Positions 32,212 through 40,084 of a stretch of DNA of 64,000 bases are shown piece by piece (within the stretch, counting starts at the first letter, position 1; each line of letters opens with the position of its first letter). The notes under the pieces were generated by a model. The model was not told where the DNA came from. It did no database searches and was given only the letters and a program-made list of their open reading frames with translations. The DNA is from Nocardioides luteus. GTDB taxonomy: Bacteria > Actinomycetota > Actinomycetes > Propionibacteriales > Nocardioidaceae. The stretch spans positions 62,001 through 126,000 of the forward strand of contig NZ_BMRK01000003.1 of the NCBI RefSeq assembly GCF_014648595.1. Reading direction: 5' to 3'. Made by a program: the position numbers and the translations under genes.

Positions 32212-33416
32212 CGCCCCTCCTGGAGGAGCCTGTCGACGGCTCGCCGGAGGCGGGCGACGCCTTCGGCGATCCGCTCGGGCGGGGTCGAGGCGAAGCAGAG
32301 GCGCATCGAGTGCGGGAAGAGGCCGCCGGGCGAGAACGCGTTGCCCGGGATCAGGGCGACCCCTTCGGCGAGCGCGACCTCGAAGAGTGCGGTGGTGTCG
32401 ACCGGTGGGTCGAACGTGACCCAGAGGAAGAAGCCGCCGTCGGGGTCGGTCCAGGTGGCCCGGCCACCGAAGTGCGCGGTCAGCGCTGCGTGCATCGCCT
32501 CCTTCCGCTCCTTGTAGACAATCCTCTGATCGGCGACGTGGGCGTCGAACCCGCCCGAGTCGAGGAAACCGGCCAGCTGGCGCTGCGCCGGCAGGTTCGT
32601 GCAGGTGTCCATGGCCTGCTTGGCGTTGATCAGCAGCCGGCTCAGCGACGGGTCGGCGTCGACCCAGCCGACCCGCAGCCCCGGCGCCACGGTCTTGGAG
32701 AAGGTGCGCACCGAGAAGACCAGCGGGTCACCCTCGGCCAGCTCGTGCAGCGTGGGGAGCGGGTCACCGGCGAACCGCAGCAGGCCGTACGGGTCGTCGT
32801 CGATCAGCATCGAGCCCCACTCGCGAGCCAGCTCGATGAGCCGGATCCGGCGCTCGAGCGACAGCGTCGCGCCCGACGGGTTCTGGAAGGTCGGGATGGA
32901 GTAGATCGCCTTCGGACGACGGCCGGTGCGGCGTACCTCCGCCTCCAGCCGCTCCACGTCGAGACCCACCTCGTCCACCGGGATCTCGAGGAGATCGGCC
33001 GAGTAGGAGAGCGCGGTGGCGCTGCCGTTGGTGTAGGTCGGCGCCTCGACCACGACCAGGTCACCGGGGTCGGTGAAGAGCTTGTGGGCGAGGTCGAGAC
33101 CCTGCATCCCGCCGGAGGTGATGGTCAGCCGGTCGGGCGTGGTCGCGTCGCTCGTGCCGGCGAGCTGCGCCAGCAGGGCCTCGCGCAGCGCCGGGTCGCC
33201 CTCGGTCGCCGCGTAGTCGAAGGCGTGCGACGCCAGCGGGATCGCCGACAGCGCCTCGGACGGGATGGCGTCCTGAGCCGGACTGCCCATCGCGAGGCGC
33301 ACGATGTCGTGGGTCTGCCCGGCCAGCAGCGACGTGCTCGAGTCGATCACCGAGCCGACCAGGTGCTCGCTGCGTGCAGCCAGGGGCAACCGGGCTTCTG
33401 CGTGGATTGTCGACAC
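32208..33416 (-). CDS. PLP-dependent aminotransferase (2-aminoadipate/LysN type)
   Basis: A 402-residue fold-type I aminotransferase. The N-terminal LAMGSPAQDAIPSEAL, the cofactor region SGGMQGLDLAHKLFTDPGD, the Asp in MLIDDDPYGLLRF and the PLP lysine in RTFSKTVAPGLRVGW are visible. This subgroup is related to MocR-associated aminotransferase domains, but no HTH domain is present. The GTG start at 33416 overlaps one of the TTGTCGACA sites. It is placed between the M24 and M20 genes. A role in transaminating the diamino or amino acid released by the neighbouring hydrolases is inferred. Confidence 0.87.
   Translation of the reverse strand: MSTIHAEARLPLAARSEHLVGSVIDSSTSLLAGQTHDIVRLAMGSPAQDAIPSEALSAIPLASHAFDYAATEGDPALREALLAQLAGTSDATTPDRLTITSGGMQGLDLAHKLFTDPGDLVVVEAPTYTNGSATALSYSADLLEIPVDEVGLDVERLEAEVRRTGRRPKAIYSIPTFQNPSGATLSLERRIRLIELAREWGSMLIDDDPYGLLRFAGDPLPTLHELAEGDPLVFSVRTFSKTVAPGLRVGWVDADPSLSRLLINAKQAMDTCTNLPAQRQLAGFLDSGGFDAHVADQRIVYKERKEAMHAALTAHFGGRATWTDPDGGFFLWVTFDPPVDTTALFEVALAEGVALIPGNAFSPGGLFPHSMRLCFASTPPERIAEGVARLRRAVDRLLQEGR
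32512..32521. promoter_or_regulatory. operator-like palindrome TTGTAGACAA inside the aminotransferase gene
   Basis: Same arms and spacing as the site at 31847. It lies in the coding sequence for RIVYK, where many other codons would have been possible. Confidence 0.5.
33407..33416. promoter_or_regulatory. operator-like site TTGTCGACAC overlapping the aminotransferase start
   Basis: A partly palindromic TTGTCGACA that covers the GTG start codon of the aminotransferase gene. Binding here would interfere with transcription from M24 into the next gene, or reflect an internal promoter. Confidence 0.45.
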
Positions 33417-33439
33417 TTGACGCTCCTATCCTTTGGCGA

Positions 33440-34621
33440 TCACTCGTTGACGATCAGCTGACGCGGCATCTGGGTCAGCGGCTCGGGCAGGTGCTCGGTG
33501 ACCAGGACCGACTCGGAGAGCTCATACGCCCAGCCGTCCATCCACATCCCGAGGATCACGTGGAACGCCATCCCCGGCTCGAGGACGGTCTGCTCCTCGG
33601 CCCGGAGACTGACGGTCCGCTCGCCCCAGTCCGGCGGGAAGCCGATGCCGATCGAGTAGCCGATCCGGGAGTCCTTGCCGAGCCCGTAGGAGGCGATCAC
33701 GTCGGTGAAGGCGGCATGTACGTCCGCCCCGGCCGCCCCTGGCTTCATCGACCCGAGCGCGGCCTCCATGCCCTCTGCGGTCGCGGCGGCGCAGTCGAGG
33801 AGCTTCGCCGACGGTGGCCCGAGACAGACGGTGCGGGCGAGTGGAGCGTGATAGCGGTTGCGTACGCCGGCGAGCTCGATCGTGGTCGCCTCGCCACGCC
33901 TCAGGACCCTGTCGGTCCAGGTCAGGTGGGGTGTGTCGGCGCTGTCACCGGTCGGCAGCAGCGGCACCAGCGCGGGGTAGTCACCACCGACCCCGCCGAC
34001 GCTGACCGTCTGCGCGGCCTGGATGTCGGCGACGACGTCGCACTCGCGCCGGCCCGACGTCACGCCCGCCAGCGCCGCGGTCATCGCCCGCTGGGCGACC
34101 GCGCCTGCGGCCCGCAGCTCGTCCTGCTCGGCCGGCGACTTCACCAGCCGCACCCAGTTGACCAGCTCCTCGCTGTCGACGATCCGGGTGCGCGGCAGCG
34201 CGCGCTGGACGGCCAGGAAGCCGCGCACCGGCAGGAAGTGGGCGTCGAGCTCCATCGCCAAGACCTCGTCAGGATTGTCGACAAATAGATTGAGCGCCCG
34301 CGCCTGGGCGGCGATGTGGTCGTACGGATGGACGTCGGGCCGGTGGACCAGCTCCTCCGGATAGGCGTGGATCCGCTCCTCCGGCAGCACAGCCGTGTTC
34401 GTCGCTCCGTGCGCATCCATGGCCCGGAGGAACACATGCAGCTCACCCTCAGCCGGCACCACCGCGCACTGCGGAACGTAGAACGACCAGGCGTTATAGC
34501 CCGTGAGGTAGTAGAGGTTCGCCGGGTCCGCCACCACCAGCGCCGACCAGCCCCGCTCCACCATCCGCTGCTGCACCTTCCGCAGCCGCTCCGCGTACTC
34601 CTCGGAGCCGAACACACTCAC
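33440..34621 (-). CDS. M24-family hydrolase resembling ectoine hydrolase (DoeA/EutD)
   Basis: A 393-residue creatinase/prolidase-fold protein of the same length as ectoine hydrolase. The segments ALVVADPANLYYLTGYNAWS and RAMDAHGATNTAVLP match the DoeA/EutD pattern (LTGYDGWSFYV, MDANGA). The metal-ligand positions of true prolidases are partly replaced (IELAGVRNRYHAPLARTV), as in creatinase-like members. DoeA opens the ectoine ring to N-alpha-acetyl-diaminobutyrate. Upstream GTG codons at 34621-34624 are the likely start; the longer frame to 34816 crosses the promoter. A palindrome of the TTGTNNACAA family lies 48 bases upstream and another is within the gene. A general Xaa-Pro peptidase remains possible. 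Confidence 0.78.
   Translation of the reverse strand: MSVFGSEEYAERLRKVQQRMVERGWSALVVADPANLYYLTGYNAWSFYVPQCAVVPAEGELHVFLRAMDAHGATNTAVLPEERIHAYPEELVHRPDVHPYDHIAAQARALNLFVDNPDEVLAMELDAHFLPVRGFLAVQRALPRTRIVDSEELVNWVRLVKSPAEQDELRAAGAVAQRAMTAALAGVTSGRRECDVVADIQAAQTVSVGGVGGDYPALVPLLPTGDSADTPHLTWTDRVLRRGEATTIELAGVRNRYHAPLARTVCLGPPSAKLLDCAAATAEGMEAALGSMKPGAAGADVHAAFTDVIASYGLGKDSRIGYSIGIGFPPDWGERTVSLRAEEQTVLEPGMAFHVILGMWMDGWAYELSESVLVTEHLPEPLTQMPRQLIVNE
34275..34284. promoter_or_regulatory. operator-like palindrome TTGTCGACAA inside the M24 gene
   Basis: A perfect 10-base palindrome extended by A/T on both sides, in the codons for FVDN. Same site family as those in the aminotransferase and M20 genes. 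Confidence 0.5.
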
Positions 34622-34668
34622 CACGCGAAAACCGTCCCTGCCATTCGGCCATGGTGACTGAGGCGCTG

Positions 34669-34680
34669 ATTGTTGACAAT
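34669..34680. promoter_or_regulatory. operator ATTGTTGACAAT in the promoter of the M24 gene
   Basis: ATTGT and ACAAT arms around TG, centred about 53 bases before the M24 start and followed by another ACAA half-site. It is the only member of the site family in a conventional promoter position and is the likely main operator for the operon. Confidence 0.65.
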
Positions 34681-34689
34681 AGACAAACC

Positions 34690-34736
34690 GAACATTTCGA
34701 TCGGACGTAGCGTCGCCGAAACACCACGAAATGTTC
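34690..34736. repeat. inverted repeat GAACATTTCG/CGAAATGTTC in the divergent promoter region
   Basis: Two perfect 10-base arms separated by 27 bases between the divergent M24 and PE-PPE/cutinase-like genes. The spacing (about 3.5 helical turns between centres) would allow binding of two dimers or a looped complex. The AT-rich arms stand out locally. Confidence 0.5.
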
Positions 34737-34846
34737 AGGGCCTGGCGATGCGACTTCCCAGTACGAAACCGTCCCGGATGTGATGCGCTATAGGCGTACG
34801 CCGGGATCCCGAGCACGGGCCACCGGACACCATCTCGGGAGGACGC

Positions 34847-35629
34847 ATGGCCAGCAGACGACTCGTTCGCAGTCTCATCTTGTTCCTGGGCGCCGTCACA
34901 GCGGCTGTGCCCGGCTCAGTCGCCTCGTCGCCACCGGCCTCAGCGACGAGCGGAGCCACCTACTATGTGCTGATCGGCGGCACCTGTGACAGCCCCGCGG
35001 ATGTCTACCGCGACGAATGGCTGCGCGGCGGGATCCCCCTGCGCGTCCATTACCCCGCAGGTGGCCAGGGCACGTCGTGCCCCGACCAGACGCCGATGAA
35101 CGAGAGCGTCCAGATCGGCCGGCGAAACGCGATCGACCTGATCCGGGCGAACTACAGCTCCGACTCCACCTACGTCGTGGTCGGCTACTCCCAAGGTGCG
35201 ATCGTCGCCAACCTCGTCCTCAACGACCTAGCCGACGGCAACGTGCCCGGCGTGGACAAGTCGCGGTTCCGGGCCAAGCTGTATGCCGACCCGATGCAGC
35301 CCGCCGGACCGGCCGGCGCCGGCATCGGCGCGGTCGTGCCGGCAGGCGCGGGCGTGCCGTTCACCGGTTGGGTCTCCCCTGGCCCGGGACGCTCCGACTT
35401 CGGCGGCATCCCGTACATCCGGTACTGCATCGAGACTGACGGCATCTGCAACTTCGACGCGCCCCTCGGTGCGGGCCTGGGCGGCTACTTCGCCCAGCAC
35501 TGGTGCTACCAGTGGGACCGGCCGACCGACCACCGCTCGATCATGGGCGACTCGATCGCTGACGGCGTCTACATCAACAACGCTCACCGGCTGGGTCGAC
35601 AGGACTGCAGGCCGCCGTACCCGGTCTGA
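34847..35629 (+). CDS. secreted PE-PPE/cutinase-like alpha/beta hydrolase
   Basis: A 260-residue exported serine hydrolase. The N-terminal signal peptide (SLILFLGAVTAAVPGSVASSPPASA) is cleaved around residue 35. The nucleophile elbow GYSQGA is near residue 110 and Asp/His candidates occur in DPMQPAG and DRPTDHRSIM. This arrangement is typical of the PE-PPE domain and cutinase-like esterases of actinobacteria, acting on lipids or esters outside the cell. It is divergent from the M24 operon and followed by a terminator. The real substrate is unknown. Confidence 0.82.
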   Translation: MASRRLVRSLILFLGAVTAAVPGSVASSPPASATSGATYYVLIGGTCDSPADVYRDEWLRGGIPLRVHYPAGGQGTSCPDQTPMNESVQIGRRNAIDLIRANYSSDSTYVVVGYSQGAIVANLVLNDLADGNVPGVDKSRFRAKLYADPMQPAGPAGAGIGAVVPAGAGVPFTGWVSPGPGRSDFGGIPYIRYCIETDGICNFDAPLGAGLGGYFAQHWCYQWDRPTDHRSIMGDSIADGVYINNAHRLGRQDCRPPYPV

Positions 35630-35682
35630 CCGAGGCGGCCTGGCCTGCCACGGCGCCCTGCACGGACCTGACGCAGAAACGA

Positions 35683-35716
35683 CCGCGGGAGACCCCCGTG
35701 GAGGGGCCTCCCGCGG
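35683..35716. terminator. hairpin between convergent hydrolase and acyl-CoA dehydrogenase genes
   Basis: CCGCGGGAG and CTCCCGCGG close a GC-rich stem, with CCCC/GGGG inside extending it, in the 124-base gap between convergent genes. No clear U-tract, but position and strength support a bidirectional terminator. Confidence 0.7.
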
Positions 35717-35721
35717 CGTAC

Positions 35722-35743
35722 GGGTCTCGACGAGCTCGACCCT
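35722..35743. repeat. single copy of the GTCTCGAC...GCTCGACC genomic repeat
   Basis: GGGTCTCGACGAGCTCGACCCTC is a variant of the element paired at 16053-16110. It is noncoding, next to the terminator. Confidence 0.65.
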
Positions 35744-35753
35744 CGAGGTCAGC

Positions 35754-36902
35754 TCAGAAGCCGAGGTCTCGGCCGATGAGCTCCTTCATGATCTCGTTGG
35801 AGCCGGCCCAGATCTTGGTGACGCGGGCGTCACGCCAGGCGCGGGCGACGCGGTACTCGTTCATGAAGCCGTAACCGCCGTGGATCTGGACGCAGTGGTC
35901 GAGGACCTCGGACTGCGCCTGCGAGGACCACCACTTGGCCTTGGACGCCTCGACGGGCGAGAGCTCGCCGCGGGCGTGGGCGGCGACGCACTTGTCGACG
36001 TACGCCTCGGCGACCTCGATCTGGGTGACCAGCTCGGCGAGCAGGAACTTGTTGTGCTGGAAGGCGCCGATGGACTGGCCGAAGGCCTTGCGGTCCTTGG
36101 CGTACTGCACGGTCTCGAGCAGGATCTGCTTGGCCTGCGCGATGTTGGCGACGGCGCAGGAGACGCGCTCCTGCGGGAGCTCCTCCATCATGTGGATGAA
36201 GCCGCGGTTGAGCTCGCCGATGATCTCGGCGTCGGTGACGCGTACGTTCTCGAAGAAGAGCTCGGCGGTGTCGGACTCCTCCATGCCGACCTTGTCGAGC
36301 TTGCGGCCGCGGGAGAAGCCCTCCTTGGTCGCCTCGATCGCGAAGAGGGTGATGCCCTTGGCGCCCTTCTCCGGGTCGGTGCGGACCGCGGTGATGACCA
36401 GGTCGCAGGAGTAGCCGTTGGTGATGAAGGTCTTGGAGCCGTTGATGACCCACTCGTCGCCGTCGCGGACCGCGGTGGTCTTCAGCGCGGCGAGGTCGGA
36501 GCCGCCGGACGGCTCGGTCATGCCGATGGCGAGCAGGATCTCACCGGAGGCCACGCCCGGGAGCCAGCGCTGCTTCTGCTCCTCGGTGCCGAGACGCACC
36601 AGGTAGGGAGCGGTGATGTCGGAGTGGATGCCGACGCAGGTCGGGTAGGCCGCGCCGATCTTGGCGAGCTCCTCGGCGAGGACCGCGTTGAAGCGGAAGT
36701 CCTCGGCGCCGGCGCCGCCGTACTCCTCCGGGATCGCGAGCCCGAGGAAGCCGTTCTCGCCAGCCTCCAGCCAGAACTCGCGGGGCAGCGCCTTGTCGGC
36801 GATGTGCTTGTCGGTGTGGGGCTTGACCGAACGCTCCAGCCACTGCTGGACGGAGGCTCGGAAGTCCTCGTGGTCTTCCTCATAGTGGTCGCGCTTCAGC
36901 AT
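35754..36902 (-). CDS. acyl-CoA dehydrogenase
   Basis: A 382-residue FAD enzyme that introduces the alpha-beta double bond in acyl-CoAs. Signatures are IGMTEPSGGSDLAALKTTA (flavin/substrate loop), GSKTFITNG, the QIHGGYGFMNEY region and the catalytic Glu in IWAGSNEIMKELI. Length and motifs fit a short/branched- or medium-chain type. Monocistronic; upstream of its start is a small inverted repeat GGTTAC-TCAGTG-GTAACC at 36925-36942 that might bind a TetR-type regulator. Chain-length preference is not readable. Confidence 0.93.
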   Translation of the reverse strand: MLKRDHYEEDHEDFRASVQQWLERSVKPHTDKHIADKALPREFWLEAGENGFLGLAIPEEYGGAGAEDFRFNAVLAEELAKIGAAYPTCVGIHSDITAPYLVRLGTEEQKQRWLPGVASGEILLAIGMTEPSGGSDLAALKTTAVRDGDEWVINGSKTFITNGYSCDLVITAVRTDPEKGAKGITLFAIEATKEGFSRGRKLDKVGMEESDTAELFFENVRVTDAEIIGELNRGFIHMMEELPQERVSCAVANIAQAKQILLETVQYAKDRKAFGQSIGAFQHNKFLLAELVTQIEVAEAYVDKCVAAHARGELSPVEASKAKWWSSQAQSEVLDHCVQIHGGYGFMNEYRVARAWRDARVTKIWAGSNEIMKELIGRDLGF

Positions 36903-36945
36903 GACTCGGAGTCTACGACTCAGTGGTTACTCAGTGGTAACCCTC

Positions 36946-38427
36946 TCAGAATTCAGTCTTCCTGATCCGCACCGGCGTGAACCACGCGACCAGCAGCAAC
37001 GCGGCCGAGACAGCCAGGCCGACGAGGAAGACGACGTGCAGAGCGGGAGCGAGTACGTCGGCCGGCAGCTCCTCCAGCGGCGGCACCTCTCCCCCGGCGT
37101 ACTCACGACGGACCAGCCCGTTCGCGACCGCACCGAAGAGCGCGACGCCGAGCGCCGAGCCGACCGAACGCGCGAACATGTTGGACCCGGTCGCCACGCC
37201 GCGTACCTCCCAGTCCACGGCCGACCCGGCGGCGACCACGCCCGGGTTGACCGACCAGCCGAAGCCGAGGCCCAGGACGAAGCAGGGCAGCGCGAGGTGC
37301 CAGAACGACGAGCCCTCCCCGACCGTGGCCAGCACGACCTGACCGGCGATGACCAGCAGCGCACCGAGCGCGACCGCGGTGCGGAAACCTCGCGAGAGGT
37401 AGATCCGGCCGGCGGTCGACGCGGCGATCGGCCAGCCGATGCTCATCCCGGCGAGCGCGAAGCCGGCCACCAGCGCCGAGTGGCCGAGCACGCTCTGCGC
37501 GTACAGCGGGACGTACGTGGTGAGCCCGAGCATGATCACACCGACGGTCAGGCTGGCGGCGTTGGCGGGAGCGACCACGCGGTGGCGCAGCACCCACGGC
37601 GGCAGCACGGGGTCGGCGGCACGCCGCTCGACGAACGCGAAGGCGACGAGCGCTGCGACACCGATCGCGAAGATCGTGAGCGAGACCGGCGACAGCCATG
37701 CCCAGGCGTGACCGCCCTCGAGCAGCCCGAGCAGCAGCGCGATCCCGCCGACGGTGAGCAGCCCAGCGCCCGACCAGTCGATCCTGGTCGTCGGGGCCGG
37801 CTTGCGGACCTCGTGGAAGTGGCGCAGCAGCCACAGCGCGACCGCTCCGACCGGCAGGTTGATCAGGAAGATCAGCCGCCAGTCGAGGAAGTCGGCGAAG
37901 ATGCCGCCGAGCGTCGGCCCGACGATGGCGGCGGTGGCCCAGACCGAGGCGACGTACGAGGTGGCGACCGCCCGCTCCTCGAGCGTGTAGATGTCGGAGA
38001 CGATCGTCATCGCCATCGGCTGGATCGCGCCCGCGCCGATGCCCTGGATCGCGCGGAAGACGATCAGCGCGGTCAGCGACCACGCCAGCCCGCACAGCAG
38101 CGACCCGATCAGGAAGGCGACGACGCCGGCGACCATCACCGGCTTGCGTCCGAGCCGGTCGGCGACCTTGGCGTAGAGCGGCGTCGTGACCGCGGTGGCC
38201 AGGACGTAGATCGAGAAGAGCCACGGGAACTGCTCGAACCCGCCGAGATCCTTCACCACGCTCGGCACCGCCGTCGCCAGGATCGTCAGGTCGATCGCGA
38301 CCAGACTCAGCGACACCATCACCGCGAGCAGGATCGGCCCACGTTCGCTACGTAGGCCGATGGAGCTGCGCGTGGGTCTGGTCGAGGTCGGCATGTTCTT
38401 CAGCAAGGTTCCCGACGGTTGTTTCAT
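36946..38427 (-). CDS. DHA2-family MFS drug/metabolite exporter
   Basis: A 493-residue membrane protein with about fourteen spans (EmrB/QacA group). Motif A appears as ADRLGRKP between spans 2 and 3, and the antiporter motif C as WATAAIVGPTLGG. It exports toxic compounds using the proton gradient. A second ATG (residue 12) would also be a good start. Its promoter contains a strong 27-base operator-like palindrome, but no regulator gene is adjacent. Confidence 0.88.
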   Translation of the reverse strand: MKQPSGTLLKNMPTSTRPTRSSIGLRSERGPILLAVMVSLSLVAIDLTILATAVPSVVKDLGGFEQFPWLFSIYVLATAVTTPLYAKVADRLGRKPVMVAGVVAFLIGSLLCGLAWSLTALIVFRAIQGIGAGAIQPMAMTIVSDIYTLEERAVATSYVASVWATAAIVGPTLGGIFADFLDWRLIFLINLPVGAVALWLLRHFHEVRKPAPTTRIDWSGAGLLTVGGIALLLGLLEGGHAWAWLSPVSLTIFAIGVAALVAFAFVERRAADPVLPPWVLRHRVVAPANAASLTVGVIMLGLTTYVPLYAQSVLGHSALVAGFALAGMSIGWPIAASTAGRIYLSRGFRTAVALGALLVIAGQVVLATVGEGSSFWHLALPCFVLGLGFGWSVNPGVVAAGSAVDWEVRGVATGSNMFARSVGSALGVALFGAVANGLVRREYAGGEVPPLEELPADVLAPALHVVFLVGLAVSAALLLVAWFTPVRIRKTEF

Positions 38428-38469
38428 TCCGCTCGAGCGCTGGCGACGAAGGGCGCACGAGGCAAGTTG

Positions 38470-38496
38470 TTCTCACTTTTCACTGAAAAGTGAGAA
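38470..38496. promoter_or_regulatory. operator palindrome upstream of the DHA2 exporter gene
   Basis: TTCTCACTTTT and its exact inverse flank CACTG, 43 bases before the exporter start. A further TTCTCACTT copy lies at 38511-38519 over the end of the neighbouring lipoprotein gene. This is the usual form of a TetR or MarR operator. The regulator is not encoded next door. Confidence 0.75.
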
Positions 38497-38513
38497 TAGC
38501 GAGGGCGTTGTTC

Positions 38514-39230
38514 TCACTTCTCCAGCTCGGCGAGGTCGAAGACCTCGTCGGCGGGAGGCTCCTCGACCTGGAAGTCCTTGTCGAAGTCAGAGAAGTTGAG
38601 CTCGCCGGAGCTGCCCTGGGTCCACTTCACGATCCGGTGGGGCTCGGAGGCGCGGACGAAGGTGGTGCTCTCGGTCTCGCCGTGGGTGACGTCGAGGCGT
38701 ACGGCGGGGCCTTCGGCCGACATCGTCGGGCCGATCGCCTGGGCCTCGGCCTCGGCCGGGACCATCTGAGCGGTGAGGCTGTCGATGCTGCAGAAGGCGC
38801 GCACGCTGGCCAGCTCACCTTCGAGCGCGACCCACTTCTCGCCGACGCGCTTGGCGATGCGCTCGCCCTCGGCCTTGCTCGGCGCGATCGAGAGCCAGAA
38901 GTCCTTGTCGCCCTGGTACCAGGCCGACCCGGCGATGGAGCGCAGCGAGATCTCGCCCTTGCCGATGCTGACCGTGCCGACGCAGGTCTTCTCGGCGGAG
39001 ACGTCGAGGTCGACGGTGATCTTGGTGCCCTTCGGGTCGAGCACGTCGCCCTCGACGTGGACGGTGTCGAGATCGTGCATCGCGGTGCGGGCGTGCTCGG
39101 CGATCTGGTTGCCGGGCTCCTTGGCGTACTCGCGAGCCTGCGACAGCGTTCCCTCCTCCTCGCCACAGCCGGCGAGAGCGCTGGTCAGCGCGATGATGAG
39201 GGCGGTCGTGAGCACGGCATGGCGAAACAC
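38514..39230 (-). CDS. LppX/LprG-like lipoprotein
   Basis: A 238-residue lipoprotein with signal peptide VLTTALIIALTSALAGC and lipobox SALAGC. The mature part carries alternating beta strands (DTVHVEGDVLDPKGTKITVDLD), a layout of the LppX_LprG antiparallel-sheet family that carries lipids or lipoglycans in mycobacteria. The GTG at 39230 was chosen to place the signal peptide at the N-terminus; the frame extends upstream to 39437 through the sirtuin gene. The functional assignment is weak and based on architecture. Confidence 0.72.
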   Translation of the reverse strand: MFRHAVLTTALIIALTSALAGCGEEEGTLSQAREYAKEPGNQIAEHARTAMHDLDTVHVEGDVLDPKGTKITVDLDVSAEKTCVGTVSIGKGEISLRSIAGSAWYQGDKDFWLSIAPSKAEGERIAKRVGEKWVALEGELASVRAFCSIDSLTAQMVPAEAEAQAIGPTMSAEGPAVRLDVTHGETESTTFVRASEPHRIVKWTQGSSGELNFSDFDKDFQVEEPPADEVFDLAELEK

Positions 39231-39261
39231 GCGGCCTATCGTGACAGATATTACGAAGGGG

Positions 39262-39963
39262 TCAACGCGGGAGTCTCTGTACGTCGGCGACCCACTCGGG
39301 CACGATCGTCCCGGCCGGTCCCTGGCGGGAGTCGTCGAAGAGGTGCGAGGTCTCCGAGGAGTCCAGGTTGAGCTCGAGCGTCTTGGCCCCGGCGAGGGCG
39401 GCCATGCGTACGAAACCGGCGGCCGGGTAGACGGCACCGCTGGTGCCGATGGCGACGAAGAGGTCGGCCTCGAGGAGGGCCCGCTCGATCAGGTCCATGT
39501 CGTAGGGCATCTCACCGAACCAGACCACGTCGGGCCGCAGCATGGTGTTGCCACAGCCCGGGCAGGCGGGCGCACCGGCGAGGTCGTCGTCCCAGACGAA
39601 CCGGCCCTGGCACCCTTCGCAGAGGGCCGAGAGGAGCTCGCCGTGCATGTGTACGACCCGGCGTGAGCCGGCGCGTTCGTGCAGGTCGTCGACGTTCTGG
39701 GTGACCACCAGCAGGTCGTCACCGAGGACCTGCTCGAGGCGGGCGAGCGCGAGGTGGGCCGGGTTGGGGGTCGCCGACCGCAGCTCCCGTCGGCGGGCGT
39801 CGTAGAAGCGGTGGACGGTCGCGGGCTCGCGCACGAAGGCCTCGGGGGTGGCGACGTCGTCGATGCTGTGGCCCTGCCAGAGACCGTCGGCGTCGCGGAA
39901 GGTCGCGAGACCGCTCTCTGCGGATATCCCGGCACCAGTGAGAACGACGACCTTCACGAGCAT
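39262..39963 (-). CDS. cobB: NAD-dependent protein deacylase, sirtuin class III (CobB-like)
   Basis: A 233-residue Sir2 enzyme. NAD motif TGAGISAESGL starts at residue 9, TQNVDDLHERAG and catalytic His107 in HMHGEL are present, and the zinc is held by Cys115, Cys118, Cys134 and Cys137. Tyr54 and Arg57 in FYDARRREL are the class III pair that recognises succinyl or malonyl lysine, so desuccinylase activity is likely besides deacetylation. The ATG at 39963 gives the family start (MLVKVVVLTGAG). Monocistronic. Confidence 0.93.
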   Translation of the reverse strand: MLVKVVVLTGAGISAESGLATFRDADGLWQGHSIDDVATPEAFVREPATVHRFYDARRRELRSATPNPAHLALARLEQVLGDDLLVVTQNVDDLHERAGSRRVVHMHGELLSALCEGCQGRFVWDDDLAGAPACPGCGNTMLRPDVVWFGEMPYDMDLIERALLEADLFVAIGTSGAVYPAAGFVRMAALAGAKTLELNLDSSETSHLFDDSRQGPAGTIVPEWVADVQRLPR

Positions 39964-40023
39964 CCAGGTTAGCGAGGTCGGCGAGGCCTCCGCTGGCTTT
40001 GGCGCGGTCCAAGGGTATGGACT

Positions 40024-40049
40024 TTTACTGTAAAGGCCCCTTACTGTAA
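40024..40049. promoter_or_regulatory. paired TTACTGTAA operators upstream of the GH64 gene
   Basis: TTTACTGTAAA (40024-40034) and TTACTGTAA (40041-40049) are palindromes centred on T, with centres 16 bases apart, 36-61 bases before the glucanase start. They are the only AT-rich elements in this promoter. The regulator is unknown. Confidence 0.65.
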
Positions 40050-40084
40050 CTCGCGTTCCTACAGTTCCCCACTCGGGAGGTCCC

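Noticed and set aside
34204-34216. tRNA-dense or attachment-site region next to the secreted hydrolase
   Set aside because: No tRNA or direct-repeat attachment site could be identified there; only the palindromes reported above stand out.
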